From positions 434,001-498,000 of the forward strand of contig NZ_ML214298.1 of assembly GCF_004698125.1 (NCBI RefSeq): a stretch of DNA of 64,000 bases, given 5' to 3'. Shown here one piece after another: positions 49,736 through 57,983 of the stretch. How positions within the stretch are numbered: the stretch's first letter is position 1; every line of letters starts with the position of its first letter. This DNA comes from Halosimplex halophilum (lineage in GTDB: Archaea > Halobacteriota > Halobacteria > Halobacteriales > Haloarculaceae). Below the pieces are notes generated by a model. It had not been told where the DNA came from. It worked only from the letters and a program-made list of their open reading frames with translations, and searched no databases. A program made the translations under genes and the position numbers.

Positions 49736-50252
49736 CCCGCGGGTTCGGCGGTCCGTCAGAGGGTCCGGTCCGAAACCCGGTTCCTACCGCCGCCGGTCCC
49801 GGACCGGACCCGACCCCGGTCCGCCATCTCCCACCCCCTCGCAGTGTCGGTCGCCGGCACCGCGGCGGCTGTATTTAAATACACTTGTTCCACCATGCCA
49901 AAAGGTTAATCGAGGTTGTGGTGAATGATACGAACGGTGTTGGGGGGAGTGAGCCGGACCGTGCCTCTGACATCCGACTTCCGGACGACGCCTCCAACAC
50001 CGGTGTATCGGGGCATCCCCGATTTTGCTCGCGGCCGTCCCGCGAGCGCGCAGCCGTCTCAGCGTGTCCCCGACAGCGGCGACTCCGGTCGGTCCCGGGG
50101 GCGGACAGGGGTCGTCGGGAGGACGGAGCGGAAAAAGCGCCGGTTCCGGCGGCCGGGGGGTCGCCCGGAGTCGGCGGACGGGCCGGGGCAGTTCTTTCAG
50201 AGCGTGAAATCGCAGTCGTAGTACTATATAGCGCTCTGGCGACGTACAGGGT
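49736..50252. other. Gene-free stretch with a palindromic TATA box
   Basis: No convincing gene lies here. GTATTTAAATAC at 49871-49882 is a perfect palindrome and a strong TATA-like box in both directions; downstream on the plus strand there is only a 4-codon ORF (ATGCCAAAAGGTTAA) and non-coding sequence. It may drive an RNA of about 300 nt towards the HalOD1 gene. A second TATA box, tactatatagc at 50222-50232, serves the HalOD1 gene at 50253. Confidence 0.45.
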
Positions 50253-50537
50253 ATGCCAGCCAGCGAGGACCTGTACGTCCTCGCCCCAGGGGAGGGCGAG
50301 GGCGAGAGCGACGGGTGGGTAAGTCCGCAACCGATCGACGAGGCCGTACGGACGGCGGTCGCCGACGCGACAGACGCCGACCCCGACGAGATAGCCGGGG
50401 CCGAGTCGTACGTCGACCTCGACGCGGTCGCGGCGCTGCTCGACGGCGACGGCGAGGAGGAGTCGCTGACATTCACCGTGGAGGGCCACGAGGTCACCAT
50501 CGACGGCGGCGGCCACGTCGCCGTCGACCCCGAGTAG
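50253..50537 (+). CDS. HalOD1 domain protein
   Basis: A 94-residue protein with the HalOD1 pattern: a helix (IDEAVRTAVADATDADPDEI), a short helix (VDLDAVAALLD), and a beta hairpin (LTFTVEGHEVTIDGGGHVAV). HalOD1 is a haloarchaeal domain often acting as output of signalling proteins; here it stands alone. The TATA box at 50222-50232, centred 26 bp upstream, indicates a leaderless start. Confidence 0.85.
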   Translation: MPASEDLYVLAPGEGEGESDGWVSPQPIDEAVRTAVADATDADPDEIAGAESYVDLDAVAALLDGDGEEESLTFTVEGHEVTIDGGGHVAVDPE

Positions 50538-50643
50538 CGGTCGACCCCGAGTGGCGACCGCGCCGTCCCGACTCGACGCACCGGGTAGCCGACCGCGCCG
50601 CGAGCGGCGGGACAGCTAACCCCCCGGAGCGAGAACCCCCGGT

Positions 50644-51030
50644 ATGACGCGCCTGGCGCTGATCGCCCACGACGACGAGAAGCCCGAGATGATCGACCTC
50701 GCGGAGACCTACGAGTCGCTGCTCTCGACGTTCGACCTGGTCGGGACCGGAACCACGGGCAAGCGGGTCGCCGAGGCGACGGGGCTGACGGTCGAACGCA
50801 AGGAGTCGGGGCCGATCGGCGGCGACGCGCAGATCGCCGCGGAGGTCGCCGAGGAGCGCCTCGACGGGATCATCTTCCTGCGGGACCCGCTGACCGCCCA
50901 GCCCCACGAGCCGGACATCAGCGCGCTCCTGCGGATCTGTGACGTGCACGACACGCCGCTGGCGACGACCCGGACCACCGCCGAGTACCTCCTCGACGGG
51001 CTGGCGGCCGACGCGGACCCCGACGCCTGA
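50644..51030 (+). CDS. mgsA: Methylglyoxal synthase
   Basis: A 128-residue protein matching methylglyoxal synthase. [20 protein letters not shown] (phosphate loop), [14 protein letters not shown] with the catalytic Asp, and [15 protein letters not shown] are all present. It converts dihydroxyacetone phosphate to methylglyoxal and phosphate, bypassing lower glycolysis. The protein is shorter than the E. coli enzyme by about 20 residues. Confidence 0.92.
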   Translation: MTRLALIAHDDEKPEMIDLAETYESLLSTFDLVGTGTTGKRVAEATGLTVERKESGPIGGDAQIAAEVAEERLDGIIFLRDPLTAQPHEPDISALLRICDVHDTPLATTRTTAEYLLDGLAADADPDA

Positions 51031-51057
51031 CCGGCGGCCGTCGACGACGGGAGTGCA

Positions 51058-52572
51058 CTACACCGAGAAGACGTAGACCGCGCCCGCGTTGGGTCCGCTC
51101 GCCTCGGTCTCGCCGTCGATCGCCCCGACGAACCCCCGGTCGGCCGACAGCCCCACCGACGTACCGAACAGGTCGTGCGGGTCGCCGTCCCCGGGGAGCA
51201 GTTTCGCGTCCTGGCGCCACTCGCCGTCGCCGTCGCGGCCGAACAGGTACGCCGAGCCGGCGTCCGCGCCGGTCGAGTCGTCGTGTTCGGCGCCGACCAG
51301 CGCCCGGTCGCCCGACAGCGCCACGTCGCTGCCGAACACGTCCCGGCGGTCGCCGTCGGCGGCGGCGAGTTTCGTCTCCGGGATCCAGTCGCCGTCGACC
51401 CGCTCGAACGCGTAGACCGCGCCGCCGTAGAACCCGTTGGGCTCGTCGGCTCCCCAGGCGGCGACCAGCGCCGTCGACCCGTCGAGCGCGACCGAACTGC
51501 CGACGTGGTCCCCGTTGTCGGGGTCGTGGTTCACCGCGGGCGCCAGCGTCGCCCGGCGGCGCCACCCGCTGCTCCCGCGCTCGAACAGGTGGGCCCGCCC
51601 GACGGCGTCGCCGTCCGCCCTCTCGTAGTCCGGCGCCCCGACGAGGGCCGCGTCGCCGTCGAGCGCGACCGCGCGCCCGAAGTAACTGCCGTCCGCGCCG
51701 GTCGGGACGAGCCGCGCGGTCTGGCCCCACTCGCCGGCCGGTCGATCGGTCCCGGTCGAGCCGCCGCCCCCGCCGGTCTCCGCCGCTCCGCCGCGAGTGA
51801 ACACGTACGTCGCTCCCGGCCGCTCGTCGCCGTCGGCACCCCAGGGCGCGCCGACCAGGACGGTTCCGCCGTCGACCGCGACTGCCCGTCCGAACGCCTC
51901 CTCGACCTCCGGGGACGAGCGGTCGGCACGCAGCGTTGCGGTCTGCTCCCACCCCTCGTCGCCGTCGGCGAAGACGACGGCCCCACCTCTCGGGATGCCG
52001 TGGGGTCCGATCCGCTCCACCGCGCCGACGACGAGCGTCCCGTCGGACACCGCGATGTCGGTCCCGAACCTGTAGTCGAAGGGGAGCGACTCCGGGTCGG
52101 GACGGAGCGTCGACCGCTGGCGCCACTCGCCGCCGGCCCGCTCGAACACGTACACCGACCCTTCCGGACCGCTGGTCCCGGAGTGGGCGTCGCCCGGCGC
52201 GGCGACGAGGAGGGCGTCCTCCGCCACGGCCAGTGTCGCCCCGAAGTGGTCGTACTCCCGCGAGTCCGCGCCCGTGAACGCCGCCACCTGGTCGCCCCGT
52301 CCGGGCGTCGCAGTCGGTGCTGGGGTCGGCGTCGGCGTTTCGGTCGGTGTGGGCGTCCGGGTCGGCGTCGCGGTCGGGGTCGGCGTCACCGTCGCCGTCG
52401 GTGTCGCCGATCCGGTCGCCGGCGGTCGCTCGCTCGCGGTCGGTCCGCCCGTCGGGTCTCCGTCGACCGTCGTCCCGTCTCCCGGCCCGTCGTCGGGGCC
52501 GAGGTTGCACCCGACGAGCGGGACGGTCGCTCCCGCGGCCAGCCGGCGGAGGAGGGCTCGGCGGCTTCGCAT
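51058..52572 (-). CDS. FG-GAP repeat lipoprotein
   Basis: A 504-residue surface protein. SRRALLRRLAAGATVPLVGC gives a Tat-like twin arginine and a lipobox. A Thr/Pro/Ala linker of about 70 residues follows, then about seven FG-GAP-type blades such as HFGATLAVAEDALLVAAPGD, FGRAVAVDGGTVLVGAPWG and FGSDVALSGDRALVGAEHD. This forms an integrin-like beta-propeller, probably calcium-binding through Asp-rich loops. Ligand unknown. The linker is encoded by a six-base-like repeat (52310-52440). Confidence 0.88.
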   Translation of the reverse strand: MRSRRALLRRLAAGATVPLVGCNLGPDDGPGDGTTVDGDPTGGPTASERPPATGSATPTATVTPTPTATPTRTPTPTETPTPTPAPTATPGRGDQVAAFTGADSREYDHFGATLAVAEDALLVAAPGDAHSGTSGPEGSVYVFERAGGEWRQRSTLRPDPESLPFDYRFGTDIAVSDGTLVVGAVERIGPHGIPRGGAVVFADGDEGWEQTATLRADRSSPEVEEAFGRAVAVDGGTVLVGAPWGADGDERPGATYVFTRGGAAETGGGGGSTGTDRPAGEWGQTARLVPTGADGSYFGRAVALDGDAALVGAPDYERADGDAVGRAHLFERGSSGWRRRATLAPAVNHDPDNGDHVGSSVALDGSTALVAAWGADEPNGFYGGAVYAFERVDGDWIPETKLAAADGDRRDVFGSDVALSGDRALVGAEHDDSTGADAGSAYLFGRDGDGEWRQDAKLLPGDGDPHDLFGTSVGLSADRGFVGAIDGETEASGPNAGAVYVFSV

Positions 52573-52718
52573 ACGTCACCGGTCGCAACCGTGTTACTAA
52601 AGAGTCAGGTGCCGCCGCACGACTCACGGCGGACGGGGCGGAACGGAGTGGAGCGGTGCGGAGGCGGTCGGGCGCGGCGGCCGCGACCGGGAGACGGGGC
52701 GGAGACCACCCGGAGATC

Positions 52719-52750
52719 GGGTGGGGGGACGGGGCGGGACGGGTGGAGGG
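52719..52750 (+). other. G-quadruplex-forming tract
   Basis: Runs GGG, GGGGGG, GGGG, GGG, GGG and GGG with loops of 1-4 bases occur in 32 bases of the plus strand. It lies between the start of the FG-GAP gene and a strong TATA box. The wider stretch 52617-52790 is unusually purine-rich (GGAG/GGGGC). No gene lies between 52573 and 52927. Confidence 0.55.
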
Positions 52751-52803
52751 CCGACAGCGGGCAGGGGCAGGTGGGTGGGAAGGCGTCCCGTACTACGGCC
52801 CCC

Positions 52804-52812
52804 CTATATAAA
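52804..52812 (+). promoter_or_regulatory. Strong TATA box with no adjacent start codon
   Basis: CTATATAAA is an excellent archaeal TATA box, flanked by C-rich sequence. Transcription should begin near 52835, but the next start codon (aminopeptidase, 52928) is about 93 nt further on. This implies either a long 5' leader, rare in haloarchaea, or a short RNA. Just before 52928 a weaker box (gacctaacc, about 52896-52904) could serve the gene itself. Confidence 0.55.
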
Positions 52813-52927
52813 CCCCTTCGCGAAACTCAAAGAGCCGTTGTACCTATCGACCGTCGACCGGTGCTCGCCGGTGGGCCCCTTCTGCCCGAGGACAAGACCT
52901 AACCGCCGGCCGCGCTTCGGGTCGGGC

Positions 52928-53884
52928 ATGAGCGATTCGTCCCTGCGAGCGCCAGCCGAGACCGCCGTGAAGCAGTGCATGGACCTCGGGAGCGACGAGT
53001 CCTGTACCGTCGTCACCGACGACGAGCGCCGGCCGATCGGCGAGGCGCTGTACGGCGTCGCGAGCGGGATCACCGACGACGCTGCTATCGTCCGCTACCC
53101 GCCGGGCGACCAGCACGGCGAGGAGCCGCCCGAGCCCGTCGCGGCCGCGATGGCCGGCGCCGACGTGGTGCTCGCGCCCACCACGAAGAGCCTCACCCAC
53201 ACCGAGGCCCGCACCGACGCCACCGGGGCGGGCGCCCGGGTCGCCACCCTCCCGGGGATCACCGAGGACGTCTTCCGGGCGGGACTGGACGCCGACTACG
53301 ACTCCATCGCCGCCGAGTCCGAGCGCCTGCTCGACCAGGTCGCGGGCTGCGAGCAGGTCCGCGTGACGACCGAGCGCGGCACCGACATCGCCTTCGATCT
53401 CGGCGACCGGGCGTGGCAGCTCGACACCGGGATCGTCCACGAGCCCGGCGAGATGTCGAACCTCCCGGCCGGCGAGATCTTCGTCAGCCCCGAGGACGCG
53501 AACGGGCGCTTCGTCGTCGACGGGACGATGATGCCCCACGGCAGGCTCGACGAGGGGCAGACCCTGGCGTTCGAGGTCGAGGACGGCTACGTCACCGAGG
53601 TCTCCGACGACGCCGTCCGCGAGGAGCTCGAGACCGCGGCCGACGAGGTGGGGCGGGACGCCTACAACCTCGCGGAGCTGGGGATCGGGTCGAACCTCGC
53701 CGTCGAGGAGCTCGTGGGGTCGGTCCTGCTCGACGAGAAGGCCGCAGGCACCGTCCACATCGCCGTCGGCGACGACCACGGCATCGGCGGCGACACCACG
53801 GCGCCCGTCCACCTCGACGGGATCATCACCGGCCCCACGGTGTACGCCGACGGGGCGGAGGTCGAGCTGCCGTCGGCAGAATAA
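52928..53884 (+). CDS. M29-like aminopeptidase
   Basis: A 318-residue protein with the leucyl aminopeptidase M29 features NLPAGEIFVSPEDANGRFVV and AELGIGSN, and a later DDHGIGG segment carrying likely metal ligands. It is shorter than thermophilic M29 enzymes (about 410 residues), mainly at the N-terminus. It should release N-terminal residues from peptides. It runs convergent with the CPBP protease gene, with four bases between. Confidence 0.8.
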   Translation: MSDSSLRAPAETAVKQCMDLGSDESCTVVTDDERRPIGEALYGVASGITDDAAIVRYPPGDQHGEEPPEPVAAAMAGADVVLAPTTKSLTHTEARTDATGAGARVATLPGITEDVFRAGLDADYDSIAAESERLLDQVAGCEQVRVTTERGTDIAFDLGDRAWQLDTGIVHEPGEMSNLPAGEIFVSPEDANGRFVVDGTMMPHGRLDEGQTLAFEVEDGYVTEVSDDAVREELETAADEVGRDAYNLAELGIGSNLAVEELVGSVLLDEKAAGTVHIAVGDDHGIGGDTTAPVHLDGIITGPTVYADGAEVELPSAE

Positions 53885-53888
53885 GGGT

Positions 53889-54890
53889 TCAGACGCTCTC
53901 GGGACCACTCTCGGCCTGTCCGCGCTCGTCGGGGTAGAGCCAGTCCGTCCGGACGAACAGGACGGCGGCGACGGCGAGCCACGGGACGACGCCGACCAGG
54001 CCGACCGGCGTCGGTCCGAACACGGGGTTGGGGACGGCCGTGGCAAAGAGCGTCGCGAGGCCGGCGCTGCCGTTTATCATCGCGTGGCCGACGACCGCCG
54101 GGAAGACGCTCCCGCTCCGGAGCGTGACCCAGCCGAGGAACACGCCGAGTCCGACGGTCGCAACGGTCATCGCCGCCAGGCCGAGCCACGGCGCGCCCGT
54201 ATACGCCAGGCCGTAGTTGTACCCCATCGCGATGACCGGCCAGTGCCAGACGCCCCAGACGACGCCGTGGGTGACCAGCGCCCGCCGCCAGCCCAGCGGC
54301 GCGAGCTTCGGCAGCAGGTACGCGCGCCAGCCGAACTCCTCGCCGAACGTGGCGACGCTGTTCAGCAGGGGCGCGGCCACGAGCGCCTGGACGAACTGGA
54401 CGGCGAGAAACGCCGTCGGCGAGAGGGGGATCTCCTGGCCCGTCTCCGCCTCGACCGTCGCGAGCAGGTCCGCGACCGCCGCCGTCCCGCCGAACAGGTC
54501 CGGATACACCAGGAAGTACAGCCCCGCACCGGCGAGGATCAGGACGAGGGGACCGACCCACCCGACGAGCCACGGGCGCGAGCGCGTCCGCACGCGGAGG
54601 TGCATCTCGCCGCGGTCGAACCCCTCGTCGGTCAGCCACCGGGCCGCGACGTGACCGATGGCCGGTCCCCACATGTAGGGGCCGGCGAGCAGGACCAGCC
54701 ACAGCGGGATCCCCAGCGCCAGCGTCGGCCCCGCACCGACGCCGCCCAGCCCGTAGATAACGGCCGCCGTCGCCCACGACACCGCGAACGTGACGCCGAG
54801 GAAGACCGCGACCCGGCGGCGCTGCAGCCGTTCCCCCGTTGCCGGTCGGTCCCCCCACTCGCCCCCCGGTCGCTCGGATCCGGTGTGCAT
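53889..54890 (-). CDS. CPBP family intramembrane metalloprotease
   Basis: A 333-residue membrane protein with about eight helices. The CPBP (Abi/Rce1) motifs are visible: FGEEFGWRAYLLP (EExxxR), HGVVWGVWHWP and GHAMINGS. Members cleave prenylated proteins or bacteriocin precursors, or confer bacteriocin immunity; the substrate here is unknown. The minus-strand box agaatattcac (about 54914-54924) supports the ATG at 54890. It lies 1.6 kb from the halocin-like cluster, with three intervening starts. Confidence 0.88.
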   Translation of the reverse strand: MHTGSERPGGEWGDRPATGERLQRRRVAVFLGVTFAVSWATAAVIYGLGGVGAGPTLALGIPLWLVLLAGPYMWGPAIGHVAARWLTDEGFDRGEMHLRVRTRSRPWLVGWVGPLVLILAGAGLYFLVYPDLFGGTAAVADLLATVEAETGQEIPLSPTAFLAVQFVQALVAAPLLNSVATFGEEFGWRAYLLPKLAPLGWRRALVTHGVVWGVWHWPVIAMGYNYGLAYTGAPWLGLAAMTVATVGLGVFLGWVTLRSGSVFPAVVGHAMINGSAGLATLFATAVPNPVFGPTPVGLVGVVPWLAVAAVLFVRTDWLYPDERGQAESGPESV

Positions 54891-55050
54891 GCCGCGTTCG
54901 TTCGGCGCGGGCCCACGTGAATATTCTCCCCGTACCGGGATCTCCGGGGTCGAACACGGCCCCCTCGTCGACCGGTCGGTCCGCCGCCGGCTCACGGCCC
55001 CGGCGGGCCGACTCAGCGGACTTTTACGCGTTCGGGGGCAACACGGGGGT

Positions 55051-55704
55051 ATGACCGAGTCCGCCGAGCGGGTCGCCGTCGCCTGCCCCTCGTGTTCGCC
55101 CTCGCTGGAGACCGTCCACGAGGTGCTCGCGACGGGCGGCGGCCACGCCACGATCCGCTGTACCGAATGCGGCCACACGCACAAAGACCAGCTCCCCTCG
55201 ACCACGGAGTACGAGCGCGACGTGGTCGTCTCCCAGGACGGCGAGTCCTTTACCGCCACCGCCGACGTGCCGGAGGGCGAACAGCTCGCCGTCGGCGAGG
55301 AGTTCCTGCTGGAGACCGAGGAGGCGATCATGACCGTCCGGATCACCAGCCTCGAACTCGGCGACGAGCAGCGCGCCGAGGAGACGACCGCCGAGGAGGT
55401 CCGGACCATCTGGACCCGCGCGGTCGGCAACGTCAGCGTCGACCTGACACTCCACCCCAAGGACGGCACGCACGACGAGACGGAGTCGCTGACCGTCCAG
55501 GTGCCCGGCGACTACGAGTTCGTCGTCGGCGAGACCGAGGAACTGGGCGACGAGGAGTTCACCGTCGAGGGCATCCACGTCCGCGACGACGCCGTCGGCT
55601 ACGAGCACGCCAAGCTCGACTTCGACGGGGACAGCGCCTTCGCGAAGGACATCAACCGGGTGTACGCGCGCGACGAGTCCTCGTCGGCCTGGTCCGCGTG
55701 GTAG
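55051..55704 (+). CDS. HVO_0476-family zinc finger protein
   Basis: A 217-residue protein with an N-terminal zinc ribbon (CPSC and CTECGH) and two beta-rich domains. It matches the haloarchaeal HVO_0476-type family, whose function is unknown. It ends one base before the pcm gene, so the two form an operon. TATA-like gactttta lies at 55018-55025. Confidence 0.82.
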   Translation: MTESAERVAVACPSCSPSLETVHEVLATGGGHATIRCTECGHTHKDQLPSTTEYERDVVVSQDGESFTATADVPEGEQLAVGEEFLLETEEAIMTVRITSLELGDEQRAEETTAEEVRTIWTRAVGNVSVDLTLHPKDGTHDETESLTVQVPGDYEFVVGETEELGDEEFTVEGIHVRDDAVGYEHAKLDFDGDSAFAKDINRVYARDESSSAWSAW

Positions 55705-55705
55705 C

Positions 55706-56332
55706 ATGGACTTCGCGGCCGCCCGCGAGCGGTTAGTCGAGCGACTCGACGACCGCGGCCGGATCGACGACGAGCGCGTCCGCGAGGCGATGGCGACCGT
55801 CCCCCGTCACGAGTTCGTCCCCGAAGACCGTCGCGAGGACGCCTACCGCGACACCCCGCTGCCCATCGGCGAGGGCCAGACCATCAGCGCCCCGCACATG
55901 GTCGCGGTCATGGCCGACCTGCTCGACCTCTCGGCGGGCGACGACGTGCTGGAGGTCGGCACCGGCTGTGGCTACCACGCCGCCGTCACCGCCGAAGTCG
56001 TCGGCGCCGAGCACGTCTACTCCGTCGAGTACCACGACTCGCTGGCCGAGGAGGCCCGCGAGCGACTGGACCGCCTCGGCTACGGCGCGGTGTCGGTCCG
56101 CGCGGGCGACGGCAAGGAGGGGTGGGCCGAGCACGCCCCCTACGACCGCGCGTACCTGACCTGCGCCGCCCCCGAGTTCCCCGAGCCCGTCGTCGAGCAG
56201 GTCCGCCCCGGCGGGTACGTGCTCGCGCCGATCGGCCGCCGCCAGCAGACGCTCGTCCGCGCCCGCCGGCGCGCCGACGGGTCGCTGGACCGGGACGAGT
56301 ACGGCGGCGTCCGGTTCGTCGAGCTGCAGTAG
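55706..56332 (+). CDS. pcm: Protein-L-isoaspartate O-methyltransferase
   Basis: A 208-residue SAM-dependent methyltransferase. GQTISAPHMVAVM holds the catalytic Ser/Thr region, LEVGTGCGYHAAV is the SAM-binding motif I, and RAYLTCAAPEFP is motif II. It repairs isoaspartyl damage in aged proteins. In relatives I recall the two haloarchaeal PCMT genes being adjacent; here the second is 2.6 kb away, with the halocin-like cluster in between. Confidence 0.92.
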   Translation: MDFAAARERLVERLDDRGRIDDERVREAMATVPRHEFVPEDRREDAYRDTPLPIGEGQTISAPHMVAVMADLLDLSAGDDVLEVGTGCGYHAAVTAEVVGAEHVYSVEYHDSLAEEARERLDRLGYGAVSVRAGDGKEGWAEHAPYDRAYLTCAAPEFPEPVVEQVRPGGYVLAPIGRRQQTLVRARRRADGSLDRDEYGGVRFVELQ

Positions 56333-56417
56333 CCCGGCGTTTCTTCGGCGACGGTTTTCGACCGCCGACGAGCGCGTCACGCTCGACCCGACCCCCGTTC
56401 GTATCTCCCAGTAGTGT

Positions 56418-56427
56418 ATTCTAGAAT
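56418..56427. promoter_or_regulatory. AT-rich promoter region with palindrome
   Basis: ATTCTAGAAT is a perfect 10-bp palindrome within an AT-rich stretch (56411-56483) very unlike the surrounding GC-rich DNA. A TATA-like acaattatg at 56445-56453 lies about 35 bp before the peptide gene's ATG at 56484. The palindrome lies just upstream of this box and could bind an activator or repressor. Confidence 0.5.
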
Positions 56428-56483
56428 AAATTAGGATTGACGAAACAATTATGTAGCAACCAAATGTAACCGAAACTGGAGTT

Positions 56484-56798
56484 ATGGAGTACAAAACCGC
56501 AGGCCGATTCCTGGCATCGCTGGTAGTACTGTCGATGATCGCGACCAGTTTCACGGCGGGGACCGTCGCCGCCGACACGACGGCGGCGGCGGACGCGTCC
56601 GTCAGCGGCGCGGAGGGCGCGACTGCGGAGTTCGGGTCCATCCTCGTCGGCGAGGCGTGTGAGAAGGCCGACTCCTCACAGGCGGAACTCGCCTGTCAGG
56701 TCCTGCTCGGCGCGTCCACGGTCACGAAGTACACGACGCTCGCCAGTCTGGTCGGTGGTCCGTACGGGTGGGCCGCCTCCATCCTGATCGGACTCTGA
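56484..56798 (+). CDS. Small secreted hydrophobic peptide, candidate halocin precursor
   Basis: A 104-residue precursor. Residues 1-32 are a Sec-type signal peptide (GRFLASLVVLSMIATSFTAG, cleavage probably after AGTVAA). The rest begins with an Ala/Thr/Glu-rich propeptide-like stretch and ends with about 50 hydrophobic, Gly/Ala/Ser-rich residues, with cysteines in GEACEKAD and LACQVLL and a final segment LVGGPYGWAASILIGL. Small size, secretion, a hydrophobic helical end and two cysteines fit a bacteriocin-like peptide. It is followed by small membrane proteins, including a DUF95/SpoIIM protein. Activity is inferred, not shown. Confidence 0.6.
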   Translation: MEYKTAGRFLASLVVLSMIATSFTAGTVAADTTAAADASVSGAEGATAEFGSILVGEACEKADSSQAELACQVLLGASTVTKYTTLASLVGGPYGWAASILIGL

Positions 56799-56844
56799 CC
56801 GCCGGGCGACCCACACTTTTTTATCCGTCACACGACAACCGATA

Positions 56845-57285
56845 ATGACGTTAAACCAATCAGAAAAACATATGAATTCGAAAGAGACAGTCCGCTCGTC
56901 GTCGGATCCGGACAACGCGCGCGGTGACCTGGTACAGTTGCTCGTCGTCGTCGTGCTCGCGACGCTACCGCTCGACGCGCTCGGGCTCTCCGTCGCGGGC
57001 GTCCTCCCCGAGAGCGTGTCGCTGCTCGCGCTGGAGCCGGTCTGGGCCGGCGTCGTCGCGGTGCTGGGCCTCGCCTTCGGGGCCGTCGTCGCCCACAACC
57101 ACAGCCTCCCGGCCGAAAACCAGCGCGCGGGCCGAGTCGCGGCCGCCGGCATCGCGCTGGCCGTTCCGGCGCTGGCCGCGAACGTGTTGCTCGCCGCCAA
57201 CGGATACCTGTTCGCGTACGTCCTGTGCAACGGCACCGGCTACGGGGTCGGGTACCTGTACCACCAGTACGGTCCCGGAGCCTAG
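56845..57285 (+). CDS. Small membrane protein, possible immunity protein
   Basis: A 146-residue protein with a polar N-terminus encoded by unusually AT-rich codons and about four hydrophobic helices (VQLLVVVVLATLPLDALGLS and AAGIALAVPALAANVLLAAN are clear). Small hydrophobic proteins beside a bacteriocin gene commonly give producer immunity, but no similarity supports that here. Its own promoter is likely: acttttttatcc (56812-56823) sits about 27 bp upstream, between this gene and the peptide gene. Confidence 0.55.
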   Translation: MTLNQSEKHMNSKETVRSSSDPDNARGDLVQLLVVVVLATLPLDALGLSVAGVLPESVSLLALEPVWAGVVAVLGLAFGAVVAHNHSLPAENQRAGRVAAAGIALAVPALAANVLLAANGYLFAYVLCNGTGYGVGYLYHQYGPGA

Positions 57286-57299
57286 CCCGGTATCAGCGG

Positions 57300-57914
57300 A
57301 TGACGGTCACTGACGGTCCGGTCGTCGCGGGGGCGCTGACGCGTCGGTTCGCCGTGCTCCGGTCGGCGGTCCGAGCCAACGGACGGCTGATCGGCGCCGC
57401 GGCGGCCGTCTATCTGTCCGGTGCGGTGCTGGGGCTGGGCGTCGGCTCGACGCTCGACTACGCGCGACTGGCACGGGCCAGCGGCGGCACCGCGGTCGCC
57501 GGGGCCGGAGCGGGCGCTTCCTTCGCCGACCTGCTGGCGATCAACCTCGCAGTGGCCGTCGCGCTGCTCGCCGGCACCGTGACGTTCGGCACCGTGCCGC
57601 TCGTGTTACTGTTCTCCAACGGGGTGTTCCACTTCTACTTCGTCGGGCTGGTCCCGGCCGGCCCCCTCGAGGTCGCCGCGTTGCTGGTCCCACACGGGCT
57701 GTTCGAACTCCCCGCCCTGTGGATCGCGGGGGCGGCGGGGTTCCGGCTCCCCGTCAACTTCCTGTCGTACCTGCGCGAGCGGCGCGACACCGTGGTCGAC
57801 CGGTCCGAACTGCGCGAACTCGGCGTGCTCGCGGCGCTCGCGCTCTCGCTGATCGTCGTCGGCGCGGTCGTCGAAGCCACGGTCACGACCTGGCTGGCGG
57901 GTCACGTCCTGTGA
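57300..57914 (+). CDS. SpoIIM/DUF95 family membrane protein
   Basis: A 204-residue protein with about five helices and the family signature VPHGLFELPALWIAGAAGFR near residue 125. DUF95 proteins are regular members of circular bacteriocin clusters in Bacillota, where they act in maturation, export or immunity; others occur beside ABC or RDD genes. It begins 15 bp after the preceding membrane protein, so they are cotranscribed. No ATPase partner is seen nearby, unlike in typical circular bacteriocin clusters. Confidence 0.82.
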   Translation: MTVTDGPVVAGALTRRFAVLRSAVRANGRLIGAAAAVYLSGAVLGLGVGSTLDYARLARASGGTAVAGAGAGASFADLLAINLAVAVALLAGTVTFGTVPLVLLFSNGVFHFYFVGLVPAGPLEVAALLVPHGLFELPALWIAGAAGFRLPVNFLSYLRERRDTVVDRSELRELGVLAALALSLIVVGAVVEATVTTWLAGHVL

Positions 57915-57983
57915 CTCGCTGTCGACCGCGTCCGGCGGCACCCGCGCGGAGGCCCGGACCCGCGGCGCGGGGTCGCGGCGGCG

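Noticed and set aside
49925-50221. 98-codon plus-strand ORF before the HalOD1 gene
   Set aside because: Arg/Pro/Ser-rich with no motif; it resembles translation of non-coding GC-rich DNA. The region is left as gene-free.
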